A stretch of DNA of 64,000 bases, from the NCBI RefSeq assembly GCF_001883705.2, contig NZ_MDEQ02000010.1, positions 1 through 64,000 on the forward strand, in the 5' to 3' direction. Made by a program: the position numbers and the translations under genes. The notes below the pieces were generated by a model. That model was not told where the DNA came from. It saw only the letters and a program-made list of their open reading frames with translations, and ran no database searches. This document shows, one piece after another, positions 1 to 7,634 of this stretch (the stretch's first letter is position 1; each line of letters starts with the position of its first letter). The stretch is from Burkholderia catarinensis. GTDB lineage: Bacteria; Pseudomonadota; Gammaproteobacteria; Burkholderiales; Burkholderiaceae.

Positions 1-413
<413 letters not shown>

Positions 414-657
414 AAACCTGTTACTGTTTTCGGTTCTTTCGAACCGGTCGCTCACTCAAAGCTGACAGGAATATGAATTGCTTCATAAACCTGACTTACT
501 TTAGTGTGAGACTCTTGATACTTTCGCTATCTGATCCGAGGATCAGCTCGCTTCCATCAAGCGCCCACACTTATCGGCTGTTAATTTTTAAAGAACATTT
601 CTGCGAGAAACTTCGTGTTTCCCAGCAGCGCTGCGTTTTCAGCAGCAGAGAAGCGAG
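414..657 (-). other. rRNA operon leader (pre-16S)
   Basis: This is the transcribed leader between the rRNA promoter and mature 16S. It carries a boxA-like antitermination element (TGTTCTTTAAA on the minus strand, 587-597) and a perfect 6-bp-stem hairpin (CTGATC-CGAG-GATCAG, 531-546). Leaders of this kind contain antitermination and RNase III processing signals; the processing role here is inferred. I see no protein gene in it. Confidence 0.8.
587..597 (-). promoter_or_regulatory. boxA antitermination element
   Basis: The minus strand reads TGTTCTTTAAA, close to the bacterial rRNA boxA core GCTCTTTA. It lies about 175 nt upstream of mature 16S. NusB/S10-dependent antitermination is known for such sites; its use here is inferred. 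Confidence 0.7.
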
Positions 658-686
658 ATTATGAACCGTGTTTCGCAGCTCGTCAA
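658..686 (-). promoter_or_regulatory. rRNA operon promoter (-35 TTGACG, 17 bp, -10 CATAAT)
   Basis: On the minus strand, -35 TTGACG (681-686) and -10 CATAAT (658-663) are separated by exactly 17 bp. An A/T-rich stretch (TGTAAAAAG) sits just upstream, like an UP element. The start site should fall near 651. Position upstream of boxA and 16S supports this as an rrn promoter. Confidence 0.78.
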
Positions 687-979
687 CAACTTTTTACACG
701 ACATCGTTGCGACTGCGGGGTCCATCTTCCTTTGCCAGTAGCGCGCTCCAGACTGCAGCACACCGCCAGCTCCGCTTCCCCTTCCGCGCCGCGTTTCCGT
801 TAGCGCGAAAGAGGCGTGATTGTAGGCAGCGTCCTCGATCCGCGCAAGGGGTTTGAAGCAACTTTTTTACAAAAGCAGCAATTCGGCCGTCCGGCCATGC
901 TTGGGCACGAGACCGCTTATGGTGCAAAGAACGGACTAGAATGTGAGGTTCTTCGCCTCTTTCTATATACGTGGTTAAT
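687..979. other. divergent intergenic region, rrn / DUF2863 gene
   Basis: About 290 bp separate the leftward rRNA promoter from the rightward DUF2863 gene. A/T-rich patches near 690-700 and 870-885 could serve either direction. I found no second convincing promoter, tRNA or small gene. Confidence 0.5.
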
Positions 980-2197
980 ATGCGCCAGCGAATCGCCAAA
1001 CGCCCCCCCCCCGATGCCGACAAACTGGTCGGCCTGTCGCTTGCGCTCTTCGCCTCGGGCAGCCGCACCGAGGATCGCTTCTGGGAAGCGAAGCTCGATG
1101 CGCTGCTCGCCAAGATAGTCCGCAACGGCAACCAGACCACGCTCGACGCAGCGCTCGACCACCTTCAGCAGAATCATCCCGATGCCTATGGCGCGCTCGC
1201 CGACATGGCCGAGACGCACAGCGAGTCGATGGTGATCGAGCACGACGGCCAGCCGTACGATGCGCTGCTGGTCGCGATCCCGGTGCTCGCATGGACGCGC
1301 TACATGATTCCGTCGGGCCCGCTCAAGGGTGACGTTGCAGACGCGCTGCGAGCGCACCTGCAGGCCCATGTCCTTGCGAACGGCACACTCGTCGGGCTCG
1401 CGCCGTTCCTCTACAGCATCGACCAGTTGCCGCGACACCACGTCGAGACCTACCGGCTTGCCCAGCAACTCGCGCATGCGGCAATCAGCCAGCACACGCC
1501 CAAGCTCAGCTTCGGCGACCTGCCCGAAACCTCGCCGATCCTGGCCGACCCGCGCTTCCTGCTCGCCGTCGTCGCGGCGCCCGTCGGCGCGGCGCTGTTC
1601 CGCTGGCAGGAGGAAGAAAACGGCAGCCGGATCGAACGCGGCCAGTGCCTCGAACAATGGACAGCCCAGGGCGGCCCGAACCTGTCGATCGCACTGCCCG
1701 GATGCGAGTTCGAATGCCTGCTTCCGGACGCGTACTACTCGGCCTGCCGGGATGCGGACGAGCGCATTCGTCCACACACGGTACGAACGGCCATTCGTTA
1801 TCTTTTCGACACACTTGGTGCGGCACCGCAAGAGCTGCGCGCGGTGGTCGCAGGCTTCGGCGAACGCCGTATCGACGAATATCGTGTCGGCTTCACGCGG
1901 CGTGCCAGCAACGACGTGATCTACGGCGTCGTGTGGCCGCTTTACGGCCGTGAAAACGGCGACGTGTCGATCGACAGCGCGACGCTCGAAGGCGAAGCAC
2001 CGATCGATGGGCCGCTCGAGGAAATCGTGAGCCTGCTGAAGGAATGCGGTGTAACCGACGTCCGACGGCACGCGGGCCGCTTCGAACCCGAATACTGCGA
2101 CGACTGCGGCGTGCCGCTCTACACAGATCCGCTCGGAGAAATCGTCCATGCGGAAATGCCGGAAGACGCGTCACCCGCGCAGCCGCACTTCCACTGA
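980..2197 (+). CDS. DUF2863 family protein
   Basis: This 405-residue protein is probably cytoplasmic: it has no signal peptide or membrane segment. I recognise it as the DUF2863 family of Burkholderiales, whose function is unknown to me. Near the C terminus a CDDCG motif, with the sequence EYCDDCGVPLYTD, resembles half of a zinc-binding site. I chose ATG 980 over the in-frame GTG at 971; neither has a strong Shine-Dalgarno sequence. A run of ten C bases lies eight codons after this ATG and gives consecutive Pro codons. A rho-independent terminator follows, so the gene is probably monocistronic. The family call rests on memory of the sequence pattern. Confidence 0.8.
   Translation: MRQRIAKRPPPDADKLVGLSLALFASGSRTEDRFWEAKLDALLAKIVRNGNQTTLDAALDHLQQNHPDAYGALADMAETHSESMVIEHDGQPYDALLVAIPVLAWTRYMIPSGPLKGDVADALRAHLQAHVLANGTLVGLAPFLYSIDQLPRHHVETYRLAQQLAHAAISQHTPKLSFGDLPETSPILADPRFLLAVVAAPVGAALFRWQEEENGSRIERGQCLEQWTAQGGPNLSIALPGCEFECLLPDAYYSACRDADERIRPHTVRTAIRYLFDTLGAAPQELRAVVAGFGERRIDEYRVGFTRRASNDVIYGVVWPLYGRENGDVSIDSATLEGEAPIDGPLEEIVSLLKECGVTDVRRHAGRFEPEYCDDCGVPLYTDPLGEIVHAEMPEDASPAQPHFH
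1003..1012 (+). repeat. homopolymeric C(10) tract inside the DUF2863 start region
   Basis: Ten consecutive C bases lie within codons 9-12 of the DUF2863 gene. A gain or loss of one base would shift the frame almost at the start of the protein. Confidence 0.95.
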
Positions 2198-2233
2198 TCC
2201 GCCCCGCAGGCCCGAACGGCCTGCCCGTCAGAA

Positions 2234-2266
2234 GCCGCTCCCGGTTCACGCCGGAGCGGCTTTTTT
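2234..2266 (+). terminator. rho-independent terminator after the DUF2863 gene
   Basis: Stem GCCGCTCC pairs with GGAGCGGC, followed by six T. It lies about 37 bp after the stop codon. Confidence 0.85.
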
Positions 2267-2407
2267 CTTGTCCGATATTCCGCCGCCCGAAATTTCAGAC
2301 TTCTCCTAAGCCTTTCAGCCAAGCAGACATCGTGTAAGGTCTTTGTCATTATCAGACCCAAGGCATGCCCGACGGCAGATCAATGACTCACATTACGGAG
2401 GTTGAAT

Positions 2408-3244
2408 ATGCGGTTCCTAGTGCTCAATTCAGACGCCGAGCGGCGTGACGGACTGAAAGCCCTGTTGCGGCAGATCGACCGTCACGCCAGCATCAACGAC
2501 GCGCCCGACGGTTTCCAGGCGCGCCGGCTGCTGCGCACCCAGCGTTTTGACCTCGTCGCGATCGACTGGCTGGACGTCGGACGGCTCAGCGAGCTTCAGG
2601 CGCTCTGCAGCGCGTGCTCGCCGACACCCGCCGCCGTCCTGGTCGACGAAGCGTCGCCGGAAGCCGTCCAGCGCTTCTTCAACTATGGTGTGGTCGGTGT
2701 GATCCCGCATTCCACGCGGCCGCACCTGATCGTGCGTGCGCTCGAGATCGTACTGCTGGGCGGACACTACATCCCGCCGATCGCCCTCAGCCTGCTGCCC
2801 TCCACGGCTGCAGCGCGCCACGATACCCATTTCCAGACGCTCGCCGGATCGCTTCCCCGTCGCCCGCCAAGCGGCCTCCTGTCGCCGCGGCAAGCGCAGA
2901 TCATGCGCTTCGTCCACATGGGCAGCACGAACAAGATGATCGCCCGTACGCTCGGCATCAGCGAGGGCACCGTGAAGATCCACCTCGCCAGCATCTTCCA
3001 GCAGCTTGGCGCCGCGAACCGCGCCGCCGCGGTCGCAATCTACAACGGCTGGCTATCTCCCCACCTCGAGGTGCTGCTGGCGAACCGCAGTCGCGCAAAC
3101 AAGCCGGCCATCGGCGAACACGGCCCGGTTCCGCTACGGACACAACGGAACGACCGTCCGTACCCGTTACCGGCCGCGAATACCGGTACGCAGGACCTGC
3201 CGCTCGCCGCCGAGCCGCCGGCACGGTTCCGGCGCGGACGCTAG
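2408..3244 (+). CDS. LuxR-type response regulator with degenerate receiver
   Basis: A 278-residue putative DNA-binding regulator. Residues 1-110 look like a CheY-type receiver, with an Asp in the phospho-acceptor position (D53 in LVAIDW). The usual acidic pair is reduced to N7-S8-D9 and the conserved Lys near the end is replaced (GVIPHST, H101). Residues 158-215 form a LuxR/NarL helix-turn-helix (LSPRQAQIMRF, then GISEGTVKIHL). ATG 2408 is chosen because GGAGG ends six bases before it; an upstream in-frame TTG (2402) overlaps that spacing. The C-terminal 55 residues are low-complexity and basic. No sensor kinase is adjacent, so it is probably an orphan. Phosphorylation and targets are unknown. 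Confidence 0.85.
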   Translation: MRFLVLNSDAERRDGLKALLRQIDRHASINDAPDGFQARRLLRTQRFDLVAIDWLDVGRLSELQALCSACSPTPAAVLVDEASPEAVQRFFNYGVVGVIPHSTRPHLIVRALEIVLLGGHYIPPIALSLLPSTAAARHDTHFQTLAGSLPRRPPSGLLSPRQAQIMRFVHMGSTNKMIARTLGISEGTVKIHLASIFQQLGAANRAAAVAIYNGWLSPHLEVLLANRSRANKPAIGEHGPVPLRTQRNDRPYPLPAANTGTQDLPLAAEPPARFRRGR

Positions 3245-3319
3245 GCAAACAGTCTCGATATTGCGACGGTCGGCATGTGCGGATTCCCACCTTTGATGCT
3301 CAACGAGTAATATGAACGC

Positions 3320-3994
3320 ATGGGTTTTCTTTTCACACCGCTTCCGCTCTGGGTTGGCATCGGTGGCTGGATCGCCGCCGCGGCCCTGATCGCGCTCGCG
3401 ATCTGGAATCGCCCCTTCGTGCGCCTGCAGGACGCCACGCTCCAGCACGTGTGGCTCGCGCTCGTCACCGCGATCGCAGTCCTCTGGGCCTCGAATGCGT
3501 GGCTCGAAGATGGCATCGTCATGCATCTGCTTGGCGCAACGCTGCTCGTCACGCTATTCGACTGGACACTCGCATTGATCGCGATGGGTGCCGTTACGGC
3601 GATTGCCGCGATCATCTTCGACGCGCCGTGGCAGGGCATCGGCCTGACCTACCTGATCTACGGCGCGCTGCCTGTCGCCGTGTCGGCATTGTTGCAGCGC
3701 GCTGCGCTCGCATGGCTGCCGCATAACCTCGCGTCGTTCATCACCGGCCAGGGATTCCTGTCGCCGGCCATCGCGATCGTCGCGGTCGCCGGTGCCGCGG
3801 CCGGTGTTCAACTCGCGCTCGCGGATGGCGTGCCCATCGTGATTCCGGCCGGCTATCTGCTGAACACTGCACTGCTCGCGCTCGGCGAAGCGTGGTTCAC
3901 CGGCATGGCGACGGCACTCATCGCCGTCTATCGCCCCGCGTGGGTCACGACATTCGACGTCCGGCGCTACCGCCTCGGCGGCCCGCGCGCCTGA
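3320..3994 (+). CDS. CbiM-like integral membrane protein (energy-coupling factor type)
   Basis: A 224-residue, very hydrophobic protein with about six or seven membrane segments. The C-terminal part (LLALGEAWFTGMATALIAVY followed by RPAW) matches the pattern near the end of CbiM/NikM substrate-capture proteins, where GEA-x-x-TG is conserved, and the distance to the C terminus is similar. The typical CbiM N-terminal metal-binding segment beginning Met-His-Ile is not visible, and no CbiQ or CbiO partner is nearby. A cobalt or nickel role is therefore not supported; it fits the group of orphan CbiM relatives (COG3235, from memory). Confidence 0.65.
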   Translation: MGFLFTPLPLWVGIGGWIAAAALIALAIWNRPFVRLQDATLQHVWLALVTAIAVLWASNAWLEDGIVMHLLGATLLVTLFDWTLALIAMGAVTAIAAIIFDAPWQGIGLTYLIYGALPVAVSALLQRAALAWLPHNLASFITGQGFLSPAIAIVAVAGAAAGVQLALADGVPIVIPAGYLLNTALLALGEAWFTGMATALIAVYRPAWVTTFDVRRYRLGGPRA

Positions 3995-4133
3995 ATTCCC
4001 TTCCGATCAGCGCACCGTCAACACGTACCGGCGGCACCTTCCGCGGCGCGGGAGAATGCGACATCTACTGCCGTACAACTTTTTTACGCTAAGATTGAAC
4101 TCCTGTTCTTCATCGGGCATCTATACGTGCCCG

Positions 4134-4787
4134 ATGTCTCCTTCGCTCCTCACCAATAACCAGATGGACAGCTCACCTGCGTCGCTCCGGATTTTCCGGG
4201 CGCTCGGCAAGCTGGCAGCCTGTATCGCGGGCCTGTCGCTTGCGCTTCCGACACCGGCATTCGCCGACCTGCTCGACCAGCGCTCCGAACTGATCAACAA
4301 ATTCGTCAACGAAATGCATGCCGATCCGCTCGCAGCCGATTGTGCAGCGCACGGCAGCTTCATCGCCAGCACGTCGTCGGCCTTCGACCGCGTCGACTTC
4401 GCGCCGAACGCATTCGACAGCGGCAACGCGACGATCACGCCGTGGAACGACTCGTTCGACCAGGGCAAGCAGCGCGTGAAGGTCGACAACATCGTCACTG
4501 TCGACGGACTCGGCGTGCACAGCGACGGCAGCGACCCGACGCCGCTGAAATTCCGATGCGGCTATGTCGGCCAGCAAATGCTCGCGTTCAGCTGGAACGA
4601 CCCCGTTCCTCCGCTGAAACCGCGCGTCGAGCGCTCCACGTCTTCGACGAAGAAGTTCAAGGGCAAGTCACACCGAGGCAAGGTCAAGGCGAAGGCATCG
4701 GGCCGCACCGGCAAGAAGGCCGTCTCCACGAAAAAATCGAGCAGCCAGAAGAAAGCCGTGAAGAAGAAAACCGCGAAGCAGTCCTGA
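4134..4787 (+). CDS. Exported BspC-like protein with lysine-rich tail
   Basis: A 217-residue protein. A signal peptide is visible around residues 20-45 (LAACIAGLSLALPTPAFA, cleavage after AFA), so it should be exported. The globular part follows (RSELINKFVNEMHADP, two spaced Cys), then about 50 residues very rich in Lys, Ser and Thr (KKFKGKSHRGKVKAKASG and onward). The N-terminal part resembles what databases call a BspC domain; that name is recalled, not verified. ATG 4134 is chosen; ATG 4164 is an equally good alternative and keeps the signal peptide. The basic tail could bind nucleic acid or anionic envelope polymers (inference). Confidence 0.6.
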   Translation: MSPSLLTNNQMDSSPASLRIFRALGKLAACIAGLSLALPTPAFADLLDQRSELINKFVNEMHADPLAADCAAHGSFIASTSSAFDRVDFAPNAFDSGNATITPWNDSFDQGKQRVKVDNIVTVDGLGVHSDGSDPTPLKFRCGYVGQQMLAFSWNDPVPPLKPRVERSTSSTKKFKGKSHRGKVKAKASGRTGKKAVSTKKSSSQKKAVKKKTAKQS

Positions 4788-4813
4788 TACGACGGAGCGG
4801 CAACGATATAAGC

Positions 4814-4853
4814 AAAAAAGGCCGGGGCATCTCACGATGCCCCGGCCTTTTTT
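4814..4853. terminator. bidirectional terminator between convergent genes
   Basis: Stem AGGCCGGGGCAT / ATGCCCCGGCCT is flanked by an A run on the left and a T run on the right. It can stop transcription from the rightward exported-protein gene and from the leftward carboxypeptidase gene. Confidence 0.9.
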
Positions 4854-4870
4854 ATACGGCGACGACTCGC

Positions 4871-6025
4871 TTACGCGAACGTGTCGACGTGCACCAGGAT
4901 CGCAGCCAGCATCGCCGCGCCGAGCGCCGCGCTGCGCTCACCGTTCCAGCCGACACGCTCGTCGGGCAGGTTCGCGTTGTCCTTGAACGGCATCTCGAGC
5001 GTCAGCGACAGGCAGCCGAACTGGTGGCCGATGTACTTCGACGCGAGCTTGAGCGCGTCCTCCTTGTACTTGCTCGCCGCATAGCCATGCTCGGTCTGGA
5101 AGTCGGGGCTCGCGACCTTGAATGCATCGATGAACGCAGTCTGCTCCTTGCCCTGCTGCTCGGTAAAGCTCGGCAGCATCTCCGAACCGGCGACGAACAC
5201 GTACGGCAGATCCTCGTCTCCATGAATATCGAAGAACATGTCGCAGCCGATCGCGTGGATCGCGTCGCGCACGGCCAGCACCTCGGGGCTGCGCTCGGCA
5301 TCGGGCGCCATCCACTCGCGGTTCAGGTTCGCGCCTGCCGCATTGGTGCGCAGGTTGCCGTGCACGCTGCCGTCCGGGTTCATGTTCGGGACGATGTGGA
5401 ACGTCACGCGATCGTAGAGCTTGCGCGCAACCGGATCGCCGGCCCAGTCGCCCCATCCGGCCAGCCGCTTGACGAGGCCTTCGACGAACCACTCGGCCAT
5501 CGTCTCGCCGGGATGCTGGCGAGCGATGATCCACACCTTCTTCTTCGGCGCATCGTCAGTTTCCGGCGTACCGAGCGTCAGCAGCGACATCGGGCGGCCT
5601 TCGACCGTGCGGCCGAGCTCGACGACGCTCGCCTGCGGCAATTGCTGGACCGCGCCGAGAAACGCCGCGTGACGCTCTTCCGAGTACGGTTCGAAATACG
5701 CGTAGTAGATGCTGTCGAACTCCGGCGTGTGGTCGATGGTCATCGTCTTGCCGTCGAACGTCGTCGGCACGCGGAACCAGTCGACCCGGTCGTAGCTCGC
5801 CACCGCGCAGTAGTTGCGCCAGCCCGACGGATACGCGCATTCGGCCGCGTTCTCGAACGTCATCACGCAACGCTCGCCGCGCACGCCCGTGACGCGGTAG
5901 TAAAACCATTGCGCGAATTCCGAACGGCTGTCGCCGCGCACGCGCAGCCGAATCGCTTCGGGACTGTCGCACGACACGACGTCGATTGCGCCTGCGTCGA
6001 AATTGCTGGTGATCGAAAGGGTCAT
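4871..6025 (-). CDS. M14-family zinc carboxypeptidase (cytosolic carboxypeptidase-like)
   Basis: A 384-residue metallopeptidase without signal peptide. An N-terminal beta domain (about 1-130) with a SEFAQWFYYRVTG segment precedes the M14 catalytic domain, as in bacterial relatives of cytosolic carboxypeptidases (M14B). The zinc site is visible as H171-P-G-E174 and H268 (FDIHGDED), with the catalytic Glu at 344 (LTLEMPF). Substrate-binding Asn-Arg corresponds to LNREW near 234. The substrate in Burkholderia is unknown to me. ATG 6025 has an AGGAG Shine-Dalgarno 8 bases upstream, and a 49-bp hairpin-repeat array directly abuts that site. Confidence 0.88.
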   Translation of the reverse strand: MTLSITSNFDAGAIDVVSCDSPEAIRLRVRGDSRSEFAQWFYYRVTGVRGERCVMTFENAAECAYPSGWRNYCAVASYDRVDWFRVPTTFDGKTMTIDHTPEFDSIYYAYFEPYSEERHAAFLGAVQQLPQASVVELGRTVEGRPMSLLTLGTPETDDAPKKKVWIIARQHPGETMAEWFVEGLVKRLAGWGDWAGDPVARKLYDRVTFHIVPNMNPDGSVHGNLRTNAAGANLNREWMAPDAERSPEVLAVRDAIHAIGCDMFFDIHGDEDLPYVFVAGSEMLPSFTEQQGKEQTAFIDAFKVASPDFQTEHGYAASKYKEDALKLASKYIGHQFGCLSLTLEMPFKDNANLPDERVGWNGERSAALGAAMLAAILVHVDTFA

Positions 6026-6038
6026 CTGTCTCTCCTGT

Positions 6039-6185
6039 GTCGACCGGAGTTAGTGCTTTAGCACTTACTCCGGTCCCATGCAAAGCAGTCGACCGTTGTT
6101 AGCGCTTCAGCACTTACTCCGGTCCCATGCAAAGCAGTCGACCGTTGTTAGCGCTTCAGCACTTACTCCGGTCCCATGCAAAGCG
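6039..6185 (-). repeat. tandem 49-bp hairpin repeat, three copies, in the carboxypeptidase 5' region
   Basis: Three direct copies of exactly 49 bp (6039-6087, 6088-6136, 6137-6185), followed by a broken start of a fourth. Each contains an inverted repeat. Copy 1 pairs perfectly: 9-bp outer arms (GACCGGAGT / ACTCCGGTC), one T-T mismatch and inner arms AGTGC / GCACT. Copies 2 and 3 have two outer-arm mismatches and one inner pair that is G.U only on the minus strand. The array lies between yaaA and the carboxypeptidase gene, and its last base pair is a few nt from the AGGAG site. The same unit recurs at 14796-14991. Confidence 0.93.
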
Positions 6186-6195
6186 GGCGACCGGA

Positions 6196-6215
6196 GCAGG
6201 CGGTTTACCGCCTGC
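6196..6215 (-). other. GC-rich hairpin downstream of yaaA
   Basis: Perfect 8-9-bp stem (GCAGGCGG / CCGCCTGC) with a short loop, 49 bp after the yaaA stop. It lacks a T run, so it may be a weak terminator or a 3'-end stabilising hairpin. Confidence 0.4.
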
Positions 6216-6263
6216 CCAGCCTCATGCATGCGCCGGCCGTCTCATGAACGACCGGCATCATGG

Positions 6264-7046
6264 TCACTCGCCGATTCGCCGGCGATATACGTAAGTCGAA
6301 TCGTTCGATGCAGCCGCGTCGAACGCATAGCCTTCCGTCGCGAAATCCTTCAGCGCCTCCGGCTCGGTAATACGGTTCTCGACGATAAAGCGCGCCATCA
6401 AGCCGCGCGCGCGCTTCGCATGGAAGCTGATGATCTTGTAGCGGCCGCCCTTCCAGTCCTCGAACACCGGCGTGACGACGGGCGCGGCCAGCAGTTTCGG
6501 CTTGACCGACTTGAAGTATTCGGTCGACGCGCAGTTGACCAGCACGCGCGCCGCGCCGCTGCGCGTCTCGAGCTGTTCGTTCAACGCCCGCGTGATGCGG
6601 TCGCCCCAGAACGCGTACAGATCCTTGCCGCGCGCGTTCGCGAAGCGCGTGCCCATCTCGAGCCGATACGGCTGCAGCAGGTCGAGCGGACGCAGCAGCC
6701 CGTACAGGCCCGACAGCACGCGCACGTGCTGCTGCGCATAGTCGAGATCGGTGGACGACAGCGATTTCGCGTCGAATCCTTCGTATACGTCGCCGTTGAA
6801 CGCGAGCACGGCCTGCTTCGCATTGGCGGGCGTAAAGGTCGGCGACCAATCCGCGTAGCGCTGGAAGTTCAGGCGCGCGAGCGGATCGGAGATATCCATC
6901 AGCGTCGCGATGTCCTGCGGCGAAAGCTTGCGCAGGCCGTCGATCAGCTCCGACGCGTCGTCGACGAATGCAGGCTTCGTGTAAGACTGGACGTGCGCGG
7001 GCGTATCGTAGTCGAGGGATTTTGCGGGAGAGAGAACGATTATCAT
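6264..7046 (-). CDS. yaaA: Peroxide stress protein YaaA
   Basis: A 260-residue cytoplasmic protein of the YaaA (UPF0246/DUF328) family, full length. The family signature is clear at the N terminus ([16 protein letters not shown]) and further on ([36 protein letters not shown]). In E. coli YaaA limits intracellular free iron during hydrogen peroxide stress and binds DNA. The start ATG 7046 is fixed by the conserved N terminus. It is divergent from the PIN-domain gene, with 57 bp between start codons, so the promoters must overlap there. I saw no clear OxyR site by eye. Confidence 0.93.
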   Translation of the reverse strand: MIIVLSPAKSLDYDTPAHVQSYTKPAFVDDASELIDGLRKLSPQDIATLMDISDPLARLNFQRYADWSPTFTPANAKQAVLAFNGDVYEGFDAKSLSSTDLDYAQQHVRVLSGLYGLLRPLDLLQPYRLEMGTRFANARGKDLYAFWGDRITRALNEQLETRSGAARVLVNCASTEYFKSVKPKLLAAPVVTPVFEDWKGGRYKIISFHAKRARGLMARFIVENRITEPEALKDFATEGYAFDAAASNDSTYVYRRRIGE

Positions 7047-7103
7047 AGAGGCTCGCTGGCACGCCGTGCCTTGCGGTCAGACGAAAACCACCGATTGTAA
7101 CGA

Positions 7104-7601
7104 ATGACCCGCTCTCTCGCCCCGCACGCCGCACACCGCGTCGTACTCGATTCGAACGTCTGGATCGATATCCTCGTATTCGACGACCCCGCTACGCGCC
7201 CGATCCGGGCCGCGCTGGAACGCGGCACGCTTGCCGCCGTGATCGACGGCCGCTGCCTGACCGAACTCGAGTACGTGCTCGATTATCCCCAGTTCCAGGC
7301 GCGCGCGATCGACAAGGCCGCCGCGCTCGCGATCGTCGCCCGCCTGGCAAGCCTCGTCGAGCCGCCGCCCGTCGACGCCGGCGCGCCGCCGCTGCCGAAG
7401 TGCAAGGACCGCGACGACCAGAAATTTCTCGAACTCGCGCGCGCCGCGCAGGCCGAGTGGCTCGTCTCCAAAGACCGCGCGCTGCTGAAGCTCGCGAAGC
7501 GCACCGCACGCGACTTCGGCTTCCGGATCGCGCAACCCGCACCGTTTGTCGACGCCTGCGCGCTCGACGCCGCGCCGGCCGCCAGTGCCACGCCGGCCTG
7601 A
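7104..7601 (+). CDS. PIN-domain protein, putative toxin of the COG1569 type
   Basis: A 165-residue PIN-domain protein, probably a metal-dependent ribonuclease. The acidic residues expected at the active site are present: D16 (VVLDSNVW), E54 (LTELEYVL), D102/D104/D105 (CKDRDDQKFLELA) and D124 (SKDRALL). The C-terminal 20 residues are Ala/Pro-rich. The family is often called a putative toxin-antitoxin toxin, but no antitoxin-size gene precedes it. Only 33 bp separate it from the downstream aminotransferase gene, so the two are probably cotranscribed. A housekeeping RNase role is as likely as a toxin role. Confidence 0.82.
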   Translation: MTRSLAPHAAHRVVLDSNVWIDILVFDDPATRPIRAALERGTLAAVIDGRCLTELEYVLDYPQFQARAIDKAAALAIVARLASLVEPPPVDAGAPPLPKCKDRDDQKFLELARAAQAEWLVSKDRALLKLAKRTARDFGFRIAQPAPFVDACALDAAPAASATPA

Positions 7602-7634
7602 CACACGCGGCACTATCCGATTTCGACCGTATCG

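Noticed and set aside
7104..7601. Type II toxin-antitoxin module
   Set aside because: No antitoxin-size gene precedes or overlaps the PIN gene.
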